From assembly GCA_900316855.1 (NCBI GenBank), contig ONEK01000012.1, positions 1 through 64,000 on the forward strand: a stretch of 64,000 nt of DNA, in the 5' to 3' direction. The stretch is from an uncultured Lachnospiraceae bacterium (GTDB lineage: Bacteria > Bacillota > Clostridia > Lachnospirales > Lachnospiraceae). The position numbers were made by a program, and so were the translations under genes. Positions 50,614 through 58,875 of this stretch are shown piece by piece (position 1 is the stretch's first letter; every line of letters starts with the position of its first letter). The notes beneath the pieces were generated by a model. That model saw nothing but the letters and a program-made list of their open reading frames with translations. It searched no databases and was not told where the DNA came from.

Positions 50614-50686
50614 CTGGGATAGTAGGATTCGAACCTACGAAATGACGGAGTCAGAGTCCGTTGCCTTACCGCTTGGCTATATCCCA
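50614..50686 (-). tRNA. tRNA-Gln (anticodon CUG)
   Basis: Minus-strand cloverleaf: acceptor TGGGATA with TATCCCA, D-arm GCCAAGCGGTAAGGC, anticodon stem ACGGA/TCCGT with loop CTCTGAC (anticodon CTG at 50652-50654), T-arm GTAGGTTCGAATCCTAC. The discriminator base is G, as in glutamine tRNAs. CCA is not encoded. This isoacceptor reads CAG. Confidence 0.93.
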
Positions 50687-50767
50687 ATGGATGATTCGGA
50701 ACCGTTCCTTCCGGAGCGGCTACGAATCATTATTATACTTGTTTCAGTCAGGAATGCAAGTACTTTT

Positions 50768-52210
50768 TCAGTTCTTTTTCCATACAACCGGCACGAACAG
50801 CATTACCATCGGGTAGAGCTCCAGCCTGCCGGCGAGCATGTCGAACATGAGAACATATTTCGACAGTGCGGTCAGCTCCGCGAAGTTTCTGGTCGGTCCG
50901 ACGAGGGCGAGACCCGGGCCGATGTTGTTGAACGTCGCGGCAACGGCCGTGAAATCCGTCAGCAGGTCCTTGGAGGGGTCCAGCGTCAGCAGGAACATCG
51001 ACAGGATGAAAAGGAACACGTACAGCACAAGGTATATGGAAACCGAGCGCACCGTTTCATGGTCGACTGTCTTCCCGTCCATCTTCACAACCGAGACGGA
51101 CTTCGGATGGATATACTGCTTGATCTGCTGTTTGACCATCCGCGCCATCAGGACAACGCGGGAAACCTTGATGCCGCCGCCGGTCGATCCCGCGCAGGCG
51201 CCGATAAACATCAGAAGCAGGAGAATGCCCTTGGACAGACTCGGCCACTGATCAAAGTCCACTGTAGAGAAACCGGTCGTTGTGATAATCGTCGACACCT
51301 GAAACGCCGCGTGATGGAACGCGAGGAACAGGCTGTCAAACGCGCCGCGGATATCCACGGTAATCATCAGTATGCTGACAAGGATGATGCCAAGATACGC
51401 CCGCACCTCTTCCATGCGGAAGGCCTGCCTCTTGTCCCTGCCGAGCAGATAGTAATAAGCGTTGAAATTAATCCCGAACAGGATCATGAAGACGGTCAGG
51501 ACCGCCTGCTGTGCAATCGTATAGCTGGCTGTGGAATCATTGCGGATGCCGAAGCCGCCCGTTCCCGCCGTGCCGAAGGCCATGCAGAGCGTGTCGAACA
51601 CCGGCATGCGGCAGACGAGCAGCAGGACGATCTGGAGCAGAGTCATGCCGAAATAAATCAGGTAAAGGATCTTCGCGCTCTCCTTGACCTTGGGGACAAG
51701 CTTGCCGAACGTAGGTCCGGGGCTCTCCGCACGCATGAGCTGCGCATTATAACCGCCTGTCATGGGGATAATCGCAATCATGAAAACAATGACGCCCATG
51801 CCGCCGACCCAGTGCGTGAAACTGCGCCAGAAAAGACTCGCATGAGACAAAGCCTCCACGTTGTACAGAATGCTGGAGCCTGTGGTGGTAAATCCTGAAA
51901 TCGTTTCAAACAGAGCATCCGTGAACGAAGGAATGTCCCCGTTGATCACGAATGGGAGCGCTCCGAAAACAGAAATGATAATCCACGCGAGGGATGTGGA
52001 GACGATGGCCTCTCTGGCATAAAACACATATTTCGCCGGCTTTTTCGCCGTCAGCAGGAGACTGACTGCCGTCGTGATAATCGCAACGAGCAGGAACGCC
52101 CACGCCTGCGGTTCCCGGTAAATCAGACCGGTCACAAAGGGAAGGAGCAGAAGGGCGGCTTCCACCCTCAGAACCATGCCCAGTATGTAAATGACAATCG
52201 AATAGTGCAT
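50768..52210 (-). CDS. trkH: Potassium uptake protein TrkH
   Basis: A 480-residue integral membrane K+ transporter/channel subunit with four P-loop-like repeats. Filter segments include TTTGSSIL, GTAGTGGFGIRN, TTTGFSTVDF and GNIGPGL-like NNIGPGLALVG; the motif CAGSTGGGIKVSRV is typical of TrkH/KtrB. It works with the cytoplasmic regulator TrkA, encoded just upstream (31 bp). The operon runs trkA to trkH. A weak ribosome binding site (GGTAA) precedes the ATG. Confidence 0.95.
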   Translation of the reverse strand: MHYSIVIYILGMVLRVEAALLLLPFVTGLIYREPQAWAFLLVAIITTAVSLLLTAKKPAKYVFYAREAIVSTSLAWIIISVFGALPFVINGDIPSFTDALFETISGFTTTGSSILYNVEALSHASLFWRSFTHWVGGMGVIVFMIAIIPMTGGYNAQLMRAESPGPTFGKLVPKVKESAKILYLIYFGMTLLQIVLLLVCRMPVFDTLCMAFGTAGTGGFGIRNDSTASYTIAQQAVLTVFMILFGINFNAYYYLLGRDKRQAFRMEEVRAYLGIILVSILMITVDIRGAFDSLFLAFHHAAFQVSTIITTTGFSTVDFDQWPSLSKGILLLLMFIGACAGSTGGGIKVSRVVLMARMVKQQIKQYIHPKSVSVVKMDGKTVDHETVRSVSIYLVLYVFLFILSMFLLTLDPSKDLLTDFTAVAATFNNIGPGLALVGPTRNFAELTALSKYVLMFDMLAGRLELYPMVMLFVPVVWKKN

Positions 52211-52241
52211 ATCAGATTTACCACAATGTCCGTGAAATCCG

Positions 52242-53603
52242 TCAGGCCTTCAGGATATCCTTGATGTCGCCGAAGCCGCGGTGTGTTGTTACGATAATGA
52301 CACTGTCCCCGACTTCAATAGATGTCTGGCCGTTGGGAAGAATAATTTTACCCTTGCGGATGATACAGGCGATGAGCACATTGTCCTTTGTCGCAAGCTC
52401 AGCCAGCGGAATCCCGACAACAGGGGCGTCCGCATGAATCGTAAATTCCAGTGCTTCCGCCTTGTTCTCGACGATATTGTACAGCGTCTCGACATTGCTG
52501 CCGATCGTGTTCTGCATCGCGCGGACGAAGCGAAGGATATATTCCGCCGTGATGTTCTTGGGATGAATCATGGAGCCGAGATGGAACTTGCTGACGATAT
52601 CATCGATGGCAATCCGGTTCGTCTTGGTAATCAGCTTCGCGCCGGCGTTGTGCTGCTGGGCGAACATGGACAGGAAAATGTTCTCCTCATCGATGCCGGT
52701 CAGCGTCACGAACGAATCCGCCTTCTCGATCCCTTCTTCCATGAGAAGATCATGGTCCGTCGCATCCCCGTTGATGATAACCGCCTGAGGGAGAAGGTCG
52801 GCCAGCTGCTCGCAGCGGTCACGGTCCTTCTCGATAATTTTGACCTCAATTCCGTAGGAGAGGAGCTGCCGGGACAGATAGTAGGCGATGGTTCCGCCGC
52901 CGACCAGCATGGCATTCCTGACACGGTGAATATCAATTCCGATCCGGGAGAAGAAATTGCGCGCGTGGTTGGGCGAAGCAACAATGCTGATGGTGTCCCC
53001 CGCGCGCAGGATGTACTGGCCGTTCGGAATGACAACCTCCCCTTCCCGCTCCACCGCGCAGATGAGAACCCCTACGCGTACGGTCTGCGGCAGGTTCTCG
53101 ATCGCCGTATCCGAGAGCACGGAGCCTTCGGGAATCACGAACTGCAGAAGCTCGACCCTTCCCCTTGCAAATGTATCAATCTTGATGGCCGAGGGAAAAC
53201 GCAGGAGCCTTGAAATCTCCGTTGCTGCCGCGTATTCCGGATTAATGGTCATGGACAGGCCGAGTTCTTCCTTGATATAGCCGATCTCACCGGAGTAAAC
53301 AGGATTCCGGACCCTGGCGATGGTATTGCAGCCGCCTGCCTTCTTGGCGAACAGGCAGCACAGCAGGTTCTGCTCGTCCGAATCCGTCACGGCAATCAGG
53401 AGATTGGCGTCCTCAATGCCCGCCTCCTTCAGTGTGGAATAGCTGGCGCCGTTTCCCACGACCCCCATGACGTCAAAGTTGTCAGTGACGTCCGATATGA
53501 CCTTGCTGTCCGTATCGATGACCGCGACGTCATGTCCCTCGCGGACAAGCCGCTCTACAATAGTGATGCCGACCTTGCCGCAGCCGGCGATAATTACACG
53601 CAT
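52242..53603 (-). CDS. trkA: Trk system potassium transporter regulator TrkA
   Basis: A 453-residue TrkA with two RCK-N Rossmann domains (MRVIIAGCGKVGITIVERL at the start with GxGxxG, and NAMLVGGGTIAYYL near 225) each followed by RCK-C ligand-binding halves. NAD+ or nucleotide binding gates TrkH. The ATG at 53603 with GAGG 7 nt upstream is chosen. It overlaps the U32 peptidase gene end by 10 bp, so these may be cotranscribed. Confidence 0.95.
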   Translation of the reverse strand: MRVIIAGCGKVGITIVERLVREGHDVAVIDTDSKVISDVTDNFDVMGVVGNGASYSTLKEAGIEDANLLIAVTDSDEQNLLCCLFAKKAGGCNTIARVRNPVYSGEIGYIKEELGLSMTINPEYAAATEISRLLRFPSAIKIDTFARGRVELLQFVIPEGSVLSDTAIENLPQTVRVGVLICAVEREGEVVIPNGQYILRAGDTISIVASPNHARNFFSRIGIDIHRVRNAMLVGGGTIAYYLSRQLLSYGIEVKIIEKDRDRCEQLADLLPQAVIINGDATDHDLLMEEGIEKADSFVTLTGIDEENIFLSMFAQQHNAGAKLITKTNRIAIDDIVSKFHLGSMIHPKNITAEYILRFVRAMQNTIGSNVETLYNIVENKAEALEFTIHADAPVVGIPLAELATKDNVLIACIIRKGKIILPNGQTSIEVGDSVIIVTTHRGFGDIKDILKA

Positions 53604-54862
53604 TCTGATACCTCGATTCTGCCGGTGTCCGGAGACTGACCGCCCGCTGTCCGCAGGATGTCCCCCTGTTCCGGCTCTTCGCTCAGGCCGATCCACAGGA
53701 TTTCCTGCGGGTGCGGTGCCGAGGAAACCGTCTCCCCGGCATCATTGATCATCTGTGTCACGACGGCCTTCACGTCCCGGCCGTCCGGTTTCATGATCTC
53801 AATACTGTCCCCGACGCAGAATTTGTTCCGCTGTGTGATCCTGGCCCTGTGCCGTTCATCGACCGCCTCGACGATACCCAGCCACACAGACTCATTCACA
53901 TAGGTGTTGCTGTCATAGACCATGGAATCCGCGCCCGGTTTTCCGTAGTAGAAGCCCGTCGTAAACCTGCGATAGGTGCACTTGCGGATTTCGCTGCGGT
54001 ACCAGGGCAGGTTTTCCCTGTATTTTTGCTCCGATTCAAAATAATCGTCTATGGCCCTGCGGTAGGTTCTCGCAACCGTCGCCACATAAAGCGCCGTTTT
54101 CATGCGCCCCTCGATCTTCATGGAATCGATCCCTGCAAAGACGAGATCCGGTATATGCTCGATCATGCACAGGTCCCGGGAGTTCAGAATAAAGGTCCCC
54201 CGCTCATTTTCCTCCACCGGCAGGTATTCGCCGGGCCGGGTCTCCTCCATCAGGGCATACTTCCAGCGGCAGGGATGAGTGCACTCACCGTGGTTCGCGT
54301 CTCTCCCCGTGAAATAGTTCGACAGCAGGCACCTTCCGGAGTAAGAGATGCACATCGCACCGTGGACAAAGGCTTCGATCTCCAGGTCCTCCGGCGTATG
54401 CTCCCGGATGTCCCGGATTTCTTCCAGGGATAGCTCCCTGGCACAGACAACCCGCCTGGCCCCGAGGTCATGCCAGAAGCGGAATGTTCCGGTGTTGGTA
54501 TTGTTGGCCTGTGTGGAGATATGGAGCTCAACATCCGGACAGTTCTCCCTCGCGAGGACAAACATTCCGGGATCTGCAATGAGGACGGCGTCCGGACGCA
54601 GCTCTTCCAGCTCGCGGAAATACTGTGCGGCGCCCTCCAGGTCTCTGTTGTGTGCCAGAATATTGGCTGTCACATGGACCCGCACTCCGCGGCTGTGCGC
54701 ATAACGAATTCCTTCCGCCATATCGTCATGGCTGAAGTTCCGGGCCCGTGCCCGGAGACCGAAGGCTTCGCCGCCGATGTAAACAGCGTCCGCGCCGAAG
54801 TTCACGGCCGTTTTCAGGACCTCAAGATCCTTGGCCGGACACAGCAGCTCAGGTTTTTTCAT
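53594..54862 (-). CDS. U32 peptidase-family protein (TrhP-like tRNA hydroxylation factor)
   Basis: A 422-residue U32 protein: MKKPELLCPAKDLEVLKTAVNFGADAVYIGGE at the start, AFVHGAMCISYSGRCLLSNYFTGRDANHGECTHPCRW, and DSMKIEGRMKTALYVATVARTYR. In Bacillus the equivalent genes sit beside trmR and are needed to make 5-hydroxyuridine at tRNA position 34. Four Cys near 200 fit a metal or iron-sulfur site. AAGGAG lies close before the ATG. The start overlaps the trmR stop by 14 bp. Confidence 0.88.
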   Translation of the reverse strand: MKKPELLCPAKDLEVLKTAVNFGADAVYIGGEAFGLRARARNFSHDDMAEGIRYAHSRGVRVHVTANILAHNRDLEGAAQYFRELEELRPDAVLIADPGMFVLARENCPDVELHISTQANNTNTGTFRFWHDLGARRVVCARELSLEEIRDIREHTPEDLEIEAFVHGAMCISYSGRCLLSNYFTGRDANHGECTHPCRWKYALMEETRPGEYLPVEENERGTFILNSRDLCMIEHIPDLVFAGIDSMKIEGRMKTALYVATVARTYRRAIDDYFESEQKYRENLPWYRSEIRKCTYRRFTTGFYYGKPGADSMVYDSNTYVNESVWLGIVEAVDERHRARITQRNKFCVGDSIEIMKPDGRDVKAVVTQMINDAGETVSSAPHPQEILWIGLSEEPEQGDILRTAGGQSPDTGRIEVSECV

Positions 54863-55589
54863 TCACTCTCCTTGAACCCGCAGTATCTGCAGGCTCTGCG
54901 TGCAGAACACTGACGGCGGCGCCGTCCCCTTCCTGCAGCAGCAATGTCGTAAAATCCGGATCCTCTGTAAGGGCGGTAAGATATTCCCGCATTCTCTTGT
55001 GAATGGTGCGGTCGCGCCTTCTGACCGCGAAGCGGGAACGGAGGATTTCCCCCTCCTTGAAGATATTGTCTGACAGCAGGATACCCTGCGGCGCGAGAAG
55101 CCTCTTCACTTCCGGCAGGAAATGGATGTACTGCCCTTTTGCGGCATCCATGAAGACCAGTCGGTATGAATCCTGCAGCGTCGGAAGAATCCCCGCTGCG
55201 TCTCCCTCAAGGAGGCGGATCCGGTCAACCGGAAGTCCTGCGGCATGGCCGCGTTCAAAGTTCTGCCGTGCCCTTATGATTCTGTCTCCATCGCGCTCGA
55301 TGGTCGTAATTGCGGCATAAGGAGCATAGCTCAGCATGAACAGGGAGGAGAAGCCTGTGGCCGTCCCGACCTCCAGGATGGAGTCCGGATGCACCAGATC
55401 AAGGAAAAAGCGGATGAGGCTCTGCGTCTGGGGCCGGATGATCGGAATATTCTCCGCAAGTGCCTCCTCTTCCCTCTCCCGCAAAAAAGCGGTATTCCTG
55501 ACATTCATGGAATTGATAAATGTCAGGATCCGCTCCTGTTCCTCCGAATCGGTTAAATTGTCCTCCCGGAAATTCTGAAACTCGTTCAC
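54849..55589 (-). CDS. trmR: SAM-dependent O-methyltransferase (TrmR-like)
   Basis: A 246-residue methyltransferase (YrrM/TrmR) expected to convert 5-hydroxyuridine at tRNA wobble position to 5-methoxyuridine. Motifs are ILEVGTATGFSSLFML, ITTIERDGDR, VFMDAAKGQYIHFLPEVKRLLAPQGILLSDNI. Start is GTG at 55589 with GAGAGG 7 nt upstream, overlapping the preceding gene by 4 bp. The arrangement MltG-like, TrmR, U32 is the same as yrrL-yrrM-yrrN in Bacillus. Confidence 0.9.
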   Translation of the reverse strand: MNEFQNFREDNLTDSEEQERILTFINSMNVRNTAFLREREEEALAENIPIIRPQTQSLIRFFLDLVHPDSILEVGTATGFSSLFMLSYAPYAAITTIERDGDRIIRARQNFERGHAAGLPVDRIRLLEGDAAGILPTLQDSYRLVFMDAAKGQYIHFLPEVKRLLAPQGILLSDNIFKEGEILRSRFAVRRRDRTIHKRMREYLTALTEDPDFTTLLLQEGDGAAVSVLHAEPADTAGSRRVNEKT

Positions 55590-56053
55590 GAAACTGCCTC
55601 TCCGGGATCCTCAGACACCGTTTCCGATGCCGTCTCATCCGCTGTGACGCCTCCCGCCATGACCTCCAGCATCTCCTCCGGAGTCATGTCAGTGGACAGC
55701 TCGTACGTCCCCGGCTGAATCCGCCCGCGGTAGGAGGAAATCTTCTCCTGCAGGCTGAACACCCCGTCATCCTTGACAAGGCCTGCCTCCTGCAGCACTT
55801 CTCCGACCCTGCTGACGGACATGTCAGAGGTGATTTTCACGGAAACCGTCTTTCCCTCTCCCTTTGCATCCACCGCCTGCTCCGACAGAACATCATAGCC
55901 CAGCTGATACGCCTTGTCCGACCAGGAAATGAAAAACAGCATTACCACCACAATCACAACCCACTTGAGGATTGTGAGCAGGATATCGGCAATACCCTGA
56001 CTGTCATTCAGTTCCGGCTGATGTCTCATCCGGTGCATGGACTGCGATGACAT
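55586..56053 (-). CDS. MltG-like membrane protein lacking the transglycosylase domain
   Basis: A 155-residue protein with one transmembrane helix (about 25-46) and a LysM-like region (VSVKITSDMSVSRVGEVLQEAGLVKDDGVFSLQEKI, then PGTYELSTDMTPEEMLEVMAGG) matching the N-terminal part of MltG/YceG. The roughly 200-residue catalytic region with the essential Glu is missing. It keeps the operon place of mltG before trmR, so it may be a stub homologue with structural function. The ATG at 56053 has AAAGGAG upstream; a GTG at 56068 is another possible start. Confidence 0.75.
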   Translation of the reverse strand: MSSQSMHRMRHQPELNDSQGIADILLTILKWVVIVVVMLFFISWSDKAYQLGYDVLSEQAVDAKGEGKTVSVKITSDMSVSRVGEVLQEAGLVKDDGVFSLQEKISSYRGRIQPGTYELSTDMTPEEMLEVMAGGVTADETASETVSEDPGEAVS

Positions 56054-56072
56054 GGCGGCTCCTTTCACAGGT

Positions 56073-58061
56073 TTACAGTACTTCCTGAATAATCGGCAGG
56101 ATCATGGGACGGCGTTTTGTCTTTTTCCAGAAGAAATCGGACAGTCCGTCACGGACACTGGTCCGAAGCTTGTTCCGGTCGCTGACGTGCCTGTCCAGGC
56201 AGGCAAGAAGGGACTGCTCGGCGACAAGGCGGGCTTCATTCATCAGCGTGTCCGCCTCCTTCATATACACGAAGCCGCGCGACGTCAGCTCCGGTCCCGC
56301 CAGAACCTCTTCGCCGCCTTCCTCCATGGTCATGGAAACGATGACGATTCCATCCTCCGCAAGATGCTGACGGTCCCTCAGGACCGCGTTTCCGACATCT
56401 CCGATTCCCAGTCCGTCCACAAGGACCGCACCCGTCGGTACATTGCCGGTGACATTGGCAGTATCCTGCCCGATCTCCAGTACATCCCCCGAGTGCAGGA
56501 TCAGAATATGATCGTTGTCATACCCCAGGCTCTGGGCGATCTTCTTCTGGGCCATCAGATGACGGTATTCGCCGTGCACCGGAATGGCAAAATCAGGCTG
56601 CACCAGGGAATAAATGAGCTTCAGCTCCTCCTGGCAGGGATGCCCCGATACATGGACATCCTGGAAGATCACATCCGCACCCTTGCGCAGCAGCTTGTTA
56701 ATCACATTGGTGACGCTCTTCTCATTGCCCGGAATGGGGTGGGAGGAAAAGATAATCGTATCACCGGGACCGATCTTGATCTTGCGGTGATTGTCCTCCG
56801 CCATTCTCGTCAGGGCAGCCATGGATTCTCCCTGCGAGCCGGTCGTGCAGATGACGGTCTGGTTGTCCGGGTAGTTCTTCAGCTCGTCAATATCGATCAG
56901 CGTGTTGTCCGGAATGCTGATGCAGCCGAGCTCCTGCGCCGTCTGGATGATATTGACCATGCTGCGTCCCTCGACCACAACCTTCCTGCCGTATTTATAG
57001 GCAGAATTGATGATCTGCTGCACACGGTCGACATTGGATGCAAAGGTGGCGACAATAATCCTGGTGTCCTTGTGTTCCGAGAACAGCCGGTCAATCGTAA
57101 CGCCGACCGTCTTCTCGGACGGTGTATAGCCGGGACGTTCTGCGTTCGTCGAATCGCACATAAGCGCCAGAACGCCTTTCCTGCCAAGCTCCGCAAATCT
57201 CTGCAGATCAATGGCGTCCCCGTACACCGGGGTGTAGTCCACCTTGAAATCTCCCGTATGCACTACCACACCGGCAGGCGAGTAAATCGCGAGCGCCGCT
57301 GCGTCCACAATACTGTGATTCGTCTTGATGAACTCAACACGGAAGCAGCCAAGCGTCACGGTCTCGCCGAACTTCACCACGTGACGCGTGGTGGTCTCCA
57401 GCATGCCGTGTTCCTTCAGCTTGTAATCGATTATGCCCATGGTCAGCCGTGTGCCATAGACAGGAACATTTACCTTCTGCAGCACATAGGGAAGCGCTCC
57501 GATGTGGTCCTCGTGTCCATGGGTGATGACAAAGCCCTTCACCTTGTCCAGATTGTCCTCCAGATAGGTGACGTCCGGAATCACGGAATCAATTCCGAAC
57601 ATATCGTCCTCGGGAAAGGCCATGCCGCAGTCCACGACAATAATACTGTCCTCGTACTCGAAGGCAGTGATATTCATGCCGATCTGTTCAAGGCCGCCCA
57701 GCGGAATGATCTTCAGCTTTGCACCCGGAACGGCAGACACAGGCATGGGAGTATGTATATGTTTTGCTTTTTCCTGCTTCGGCAGGGGCAGCTGCCTGCG
57801 GGTTTTGGATTTCTGCAGCTTTGATTCCTTCTGCTGTTTCGGCTTTTCGGACGCCTCCCTGCGCAGAGAATGCTTCTGCGGCTCCTGCTTTGGTCCGCGG
57901 GCGGATTTGCTCCTGCTCTTTTCCTTTACGGCAGCCTTTGACAGGGCTTTTGTCCTGGATTTGGATTTCACGGTCTGGCCGGGCTTGTTTTTGCCGCCTG
58001 TTTTTTTAGCCTTTCTTGTGTTCTCCTTCGACGTCTCTCCTTTTAATTTCTTTTCTGACAT
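56073..58061 (-). CDS. rnj: Ribonuclease J with long Lys-rich N-terminal extension
   Basis: A 662-residue RNase J. Residues 1-105 are very basic, low-complexity Lys/Ser/Gln, then the beta-lactamase fold starts at KIIPLGGLEQIGMN; the metal motif HGHEDH is at 181-186. Also seen are SQGESMAALTRMA-type GSQGESM, SSHPIPGNEK and VHVSGHPCQEELKL. It makes both exo- and endonucleolytic cuts in mRNA. The basic tail may bind RNA or membrane partners (inference). Its first 56 bp overlap ruvX, yet a good AGGAAAG site supports this start. Confidence 0.93.
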   Translation of the reverse strand: MSEKKLKGETSKENTRKAKKTGGKNKPGQTVKSKSRTKALSKAAVKEKSRSKSARGPKQEPQKHSLRREASEKPKQQKESKLQKSKTRRQLPLPKQEKAKHIHTPMPVSAVPGAKLKIIPLGGLEQIGMNITAFEYEDSIIVVDCGMAFPEDDMFGIDSVIPDVTYLEDNLDKVKGFVITHGHEDHIGALPYVLQKVNVPVYGTRLTMGIIDYKLKEHGMLETTTRHVVKFGETVTLGCFRVEFIKTNHSIVDAAALAIYSPAGVVVHTGDFKVDYTPVYGDAIDLQRFAELGRKGVLALMCDSTNAERPGYTPSEKTVGVTIDRLFSEHKDTRIIVATFASNVDRVQQIINSAYKYGRKVVVEGRSMVNIIQTAQELGCISIPDNTLIDIDELKNYPDNQTVICTTGSQGESMAALTRMAEDNHRKIKIGPGDTIIFSSHPIPGNEKSVTNVINKLLRKGADVIFQDVHVSGHPCQEELKLIYSLVQPDFAIPVHGEYRHLMAQKKIAQSLGYDNDHILILHSGDVLEIGQDTANVTGNVPTGAVLVDGLGIGDVGNAVLRDRQHLAEDGIVIVSMTMEEGGEEVLAGPELTSRGFVYMKEADTLMNEARLVAEQSLLACLDRHVSDRNKLRTSVRDGLSDFFWKKTKRRPMILPIIQEVL

Positions 58062-58488
58062 TTATATCTTTCCTATGGTTCTCCATATATTCCCGGAGTA
58101 TGATCACTGCGGCGACCTGATCGATCCATTGCTTGCGCTCCTGTCGCGGAATCTGCATCTGCTCGAGCATGGAATCCGCTTCCACGGTGGTCAGACGCTC
58201 ATCGGACAGGACGACAGGAAGACCCACGCGCTGTTCCAGGCGTTCCCTGAAGTCCAGGGTTGCCTGTGCGCGCTCCCCCACGGTATCATCCATGTTGAGC
58301 GGCAGACCCATCACAATAAGACCCACATCGTACTGCCGGATCAGCTCCTCGAGCCGTACCAGCGTCCTGCGGATCTTGCTTTCCCTGTCCCGCCAGATAG
58401 TTTCCAGCGGCTGCGCCGTCATTAATAATTCGTCCGACAGTGCTACTCCTATTGTTTTAGAGCCGTAATCAAGCCCCATGATCCTCAT
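58006..58488 (-). CDS. ruvX: Holliday junction resolvase-like RuvX (YqgF)
   Basis: A 160-residue RNase H-fold nuclease acting in rRNA 5' maturation or recombination. MGLDYGSKTIGVALSD with the catalytic Asp, VMGLPLN, DERLTTVEA and the final Asp in WIDQVAAVIILREYM are all present. About 18 residues of the C terminus overlap RNase J. ireB precedes it with a 19-bp gap, matching the common ireB-ruvX order in Firmicutes. Confidence 0.95.
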   Translation of the reverse strand: MRIMGLDYGSKTIGVALSDELLMTAQPLETIWRDRESKIRRTLVRLEELIRQYDVGLIVMGLPLNMDDTVGERAQATLDFRERLEQRVGLPVVLSDERLTTVEADSMLEQMQIPRQERKQWIDQVAAVIILREYMENHRKDINVRKEIKRRDVEGEHKKG

Positions 58489-58507
58489 GGCCGGAGTACC
58501 CCCGCCA

Positions 58508-58786
58508 TCAGTCCCAGTGGTTGTTCCTGATATACGACTCCAGTATCTCTTCTACAAGCTCATCCCGTTCCACCTTCATGATGAGACTTCTTGCACCCAT
58601 ATAATTGGTGATGTAGGTGGGGTCTCCGGACATGATATAACCTACAATCTGGTTGACCGGATCATAGCCTTTCTTGGACAGAGCCTCATAGACAACGGAG
58701 AGGACCTTGCGTACACCGCTTTCCTCGTCCGGCTTCACTTTGAAATACTGTGTGCTGGATAAATCATCTTCACTGTATTTTCTCAT
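58508..58786 (-). CDS. ireB: IreB-family regulatory phosphoprotein (UPF0297)
   Basis: A 92-residue protein recognised by KYSEDDLSSTQYFKVKPDEE near the start, then GYDPVNQIVGYIMSGDPTYITNYMGARSLI. In Enterococcus IreB is phosphorylated by the Ser/Thr kinase IreK on conserved Thr residues and affects cephalosporin tolerance. GAGG lies before the ATG at 58786; the longer frame to 59017 is upstream junk. An 11-bp hairpin lies 20 bp upstream. Confidence 0.94.
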   Translation of the reverse strand: MRKYSEDDLSSTQYFKVKPDEESGVRKVLSVVYEALSKKGYDPVNQIVGYIMSGDPTYITNYMGARSLIMKVERDELVEEILESYIRNNHWD

Positions 58787-58805
58787 GATTACCTCATTAC
58801 CCGAC

Positions 58806-58853
58806 CCTGCCGGCGCGGACAGGCCATAGCCACGCGGACTCTGCGCCGGCAGG
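58806..58853 (-). promoter_or_regulatory. 11-bp inverted repeat between mtaB and ireB
   Basis: CCTGCCGGCGC (58806-58816) pairs with GCGCCGGCAGG (58843-58853), 26-nt loop, no T-run. It lies in the mtaB-ireB intercistronic gap and may mark an mRNA processing or stability element. Confidence 0.45.
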
Positions 58854-58875
58854 TGATAGTTCATCTCACTATACC

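Noticed and set aside
56037..57824. Plus-strand frame of 595 codons over the RNase J gene
   Set aside because: Antisense shadow in GC-rich DNA; no ribosome binding site and no recognisable domain, while the minus strand encodes a clear RNase J.
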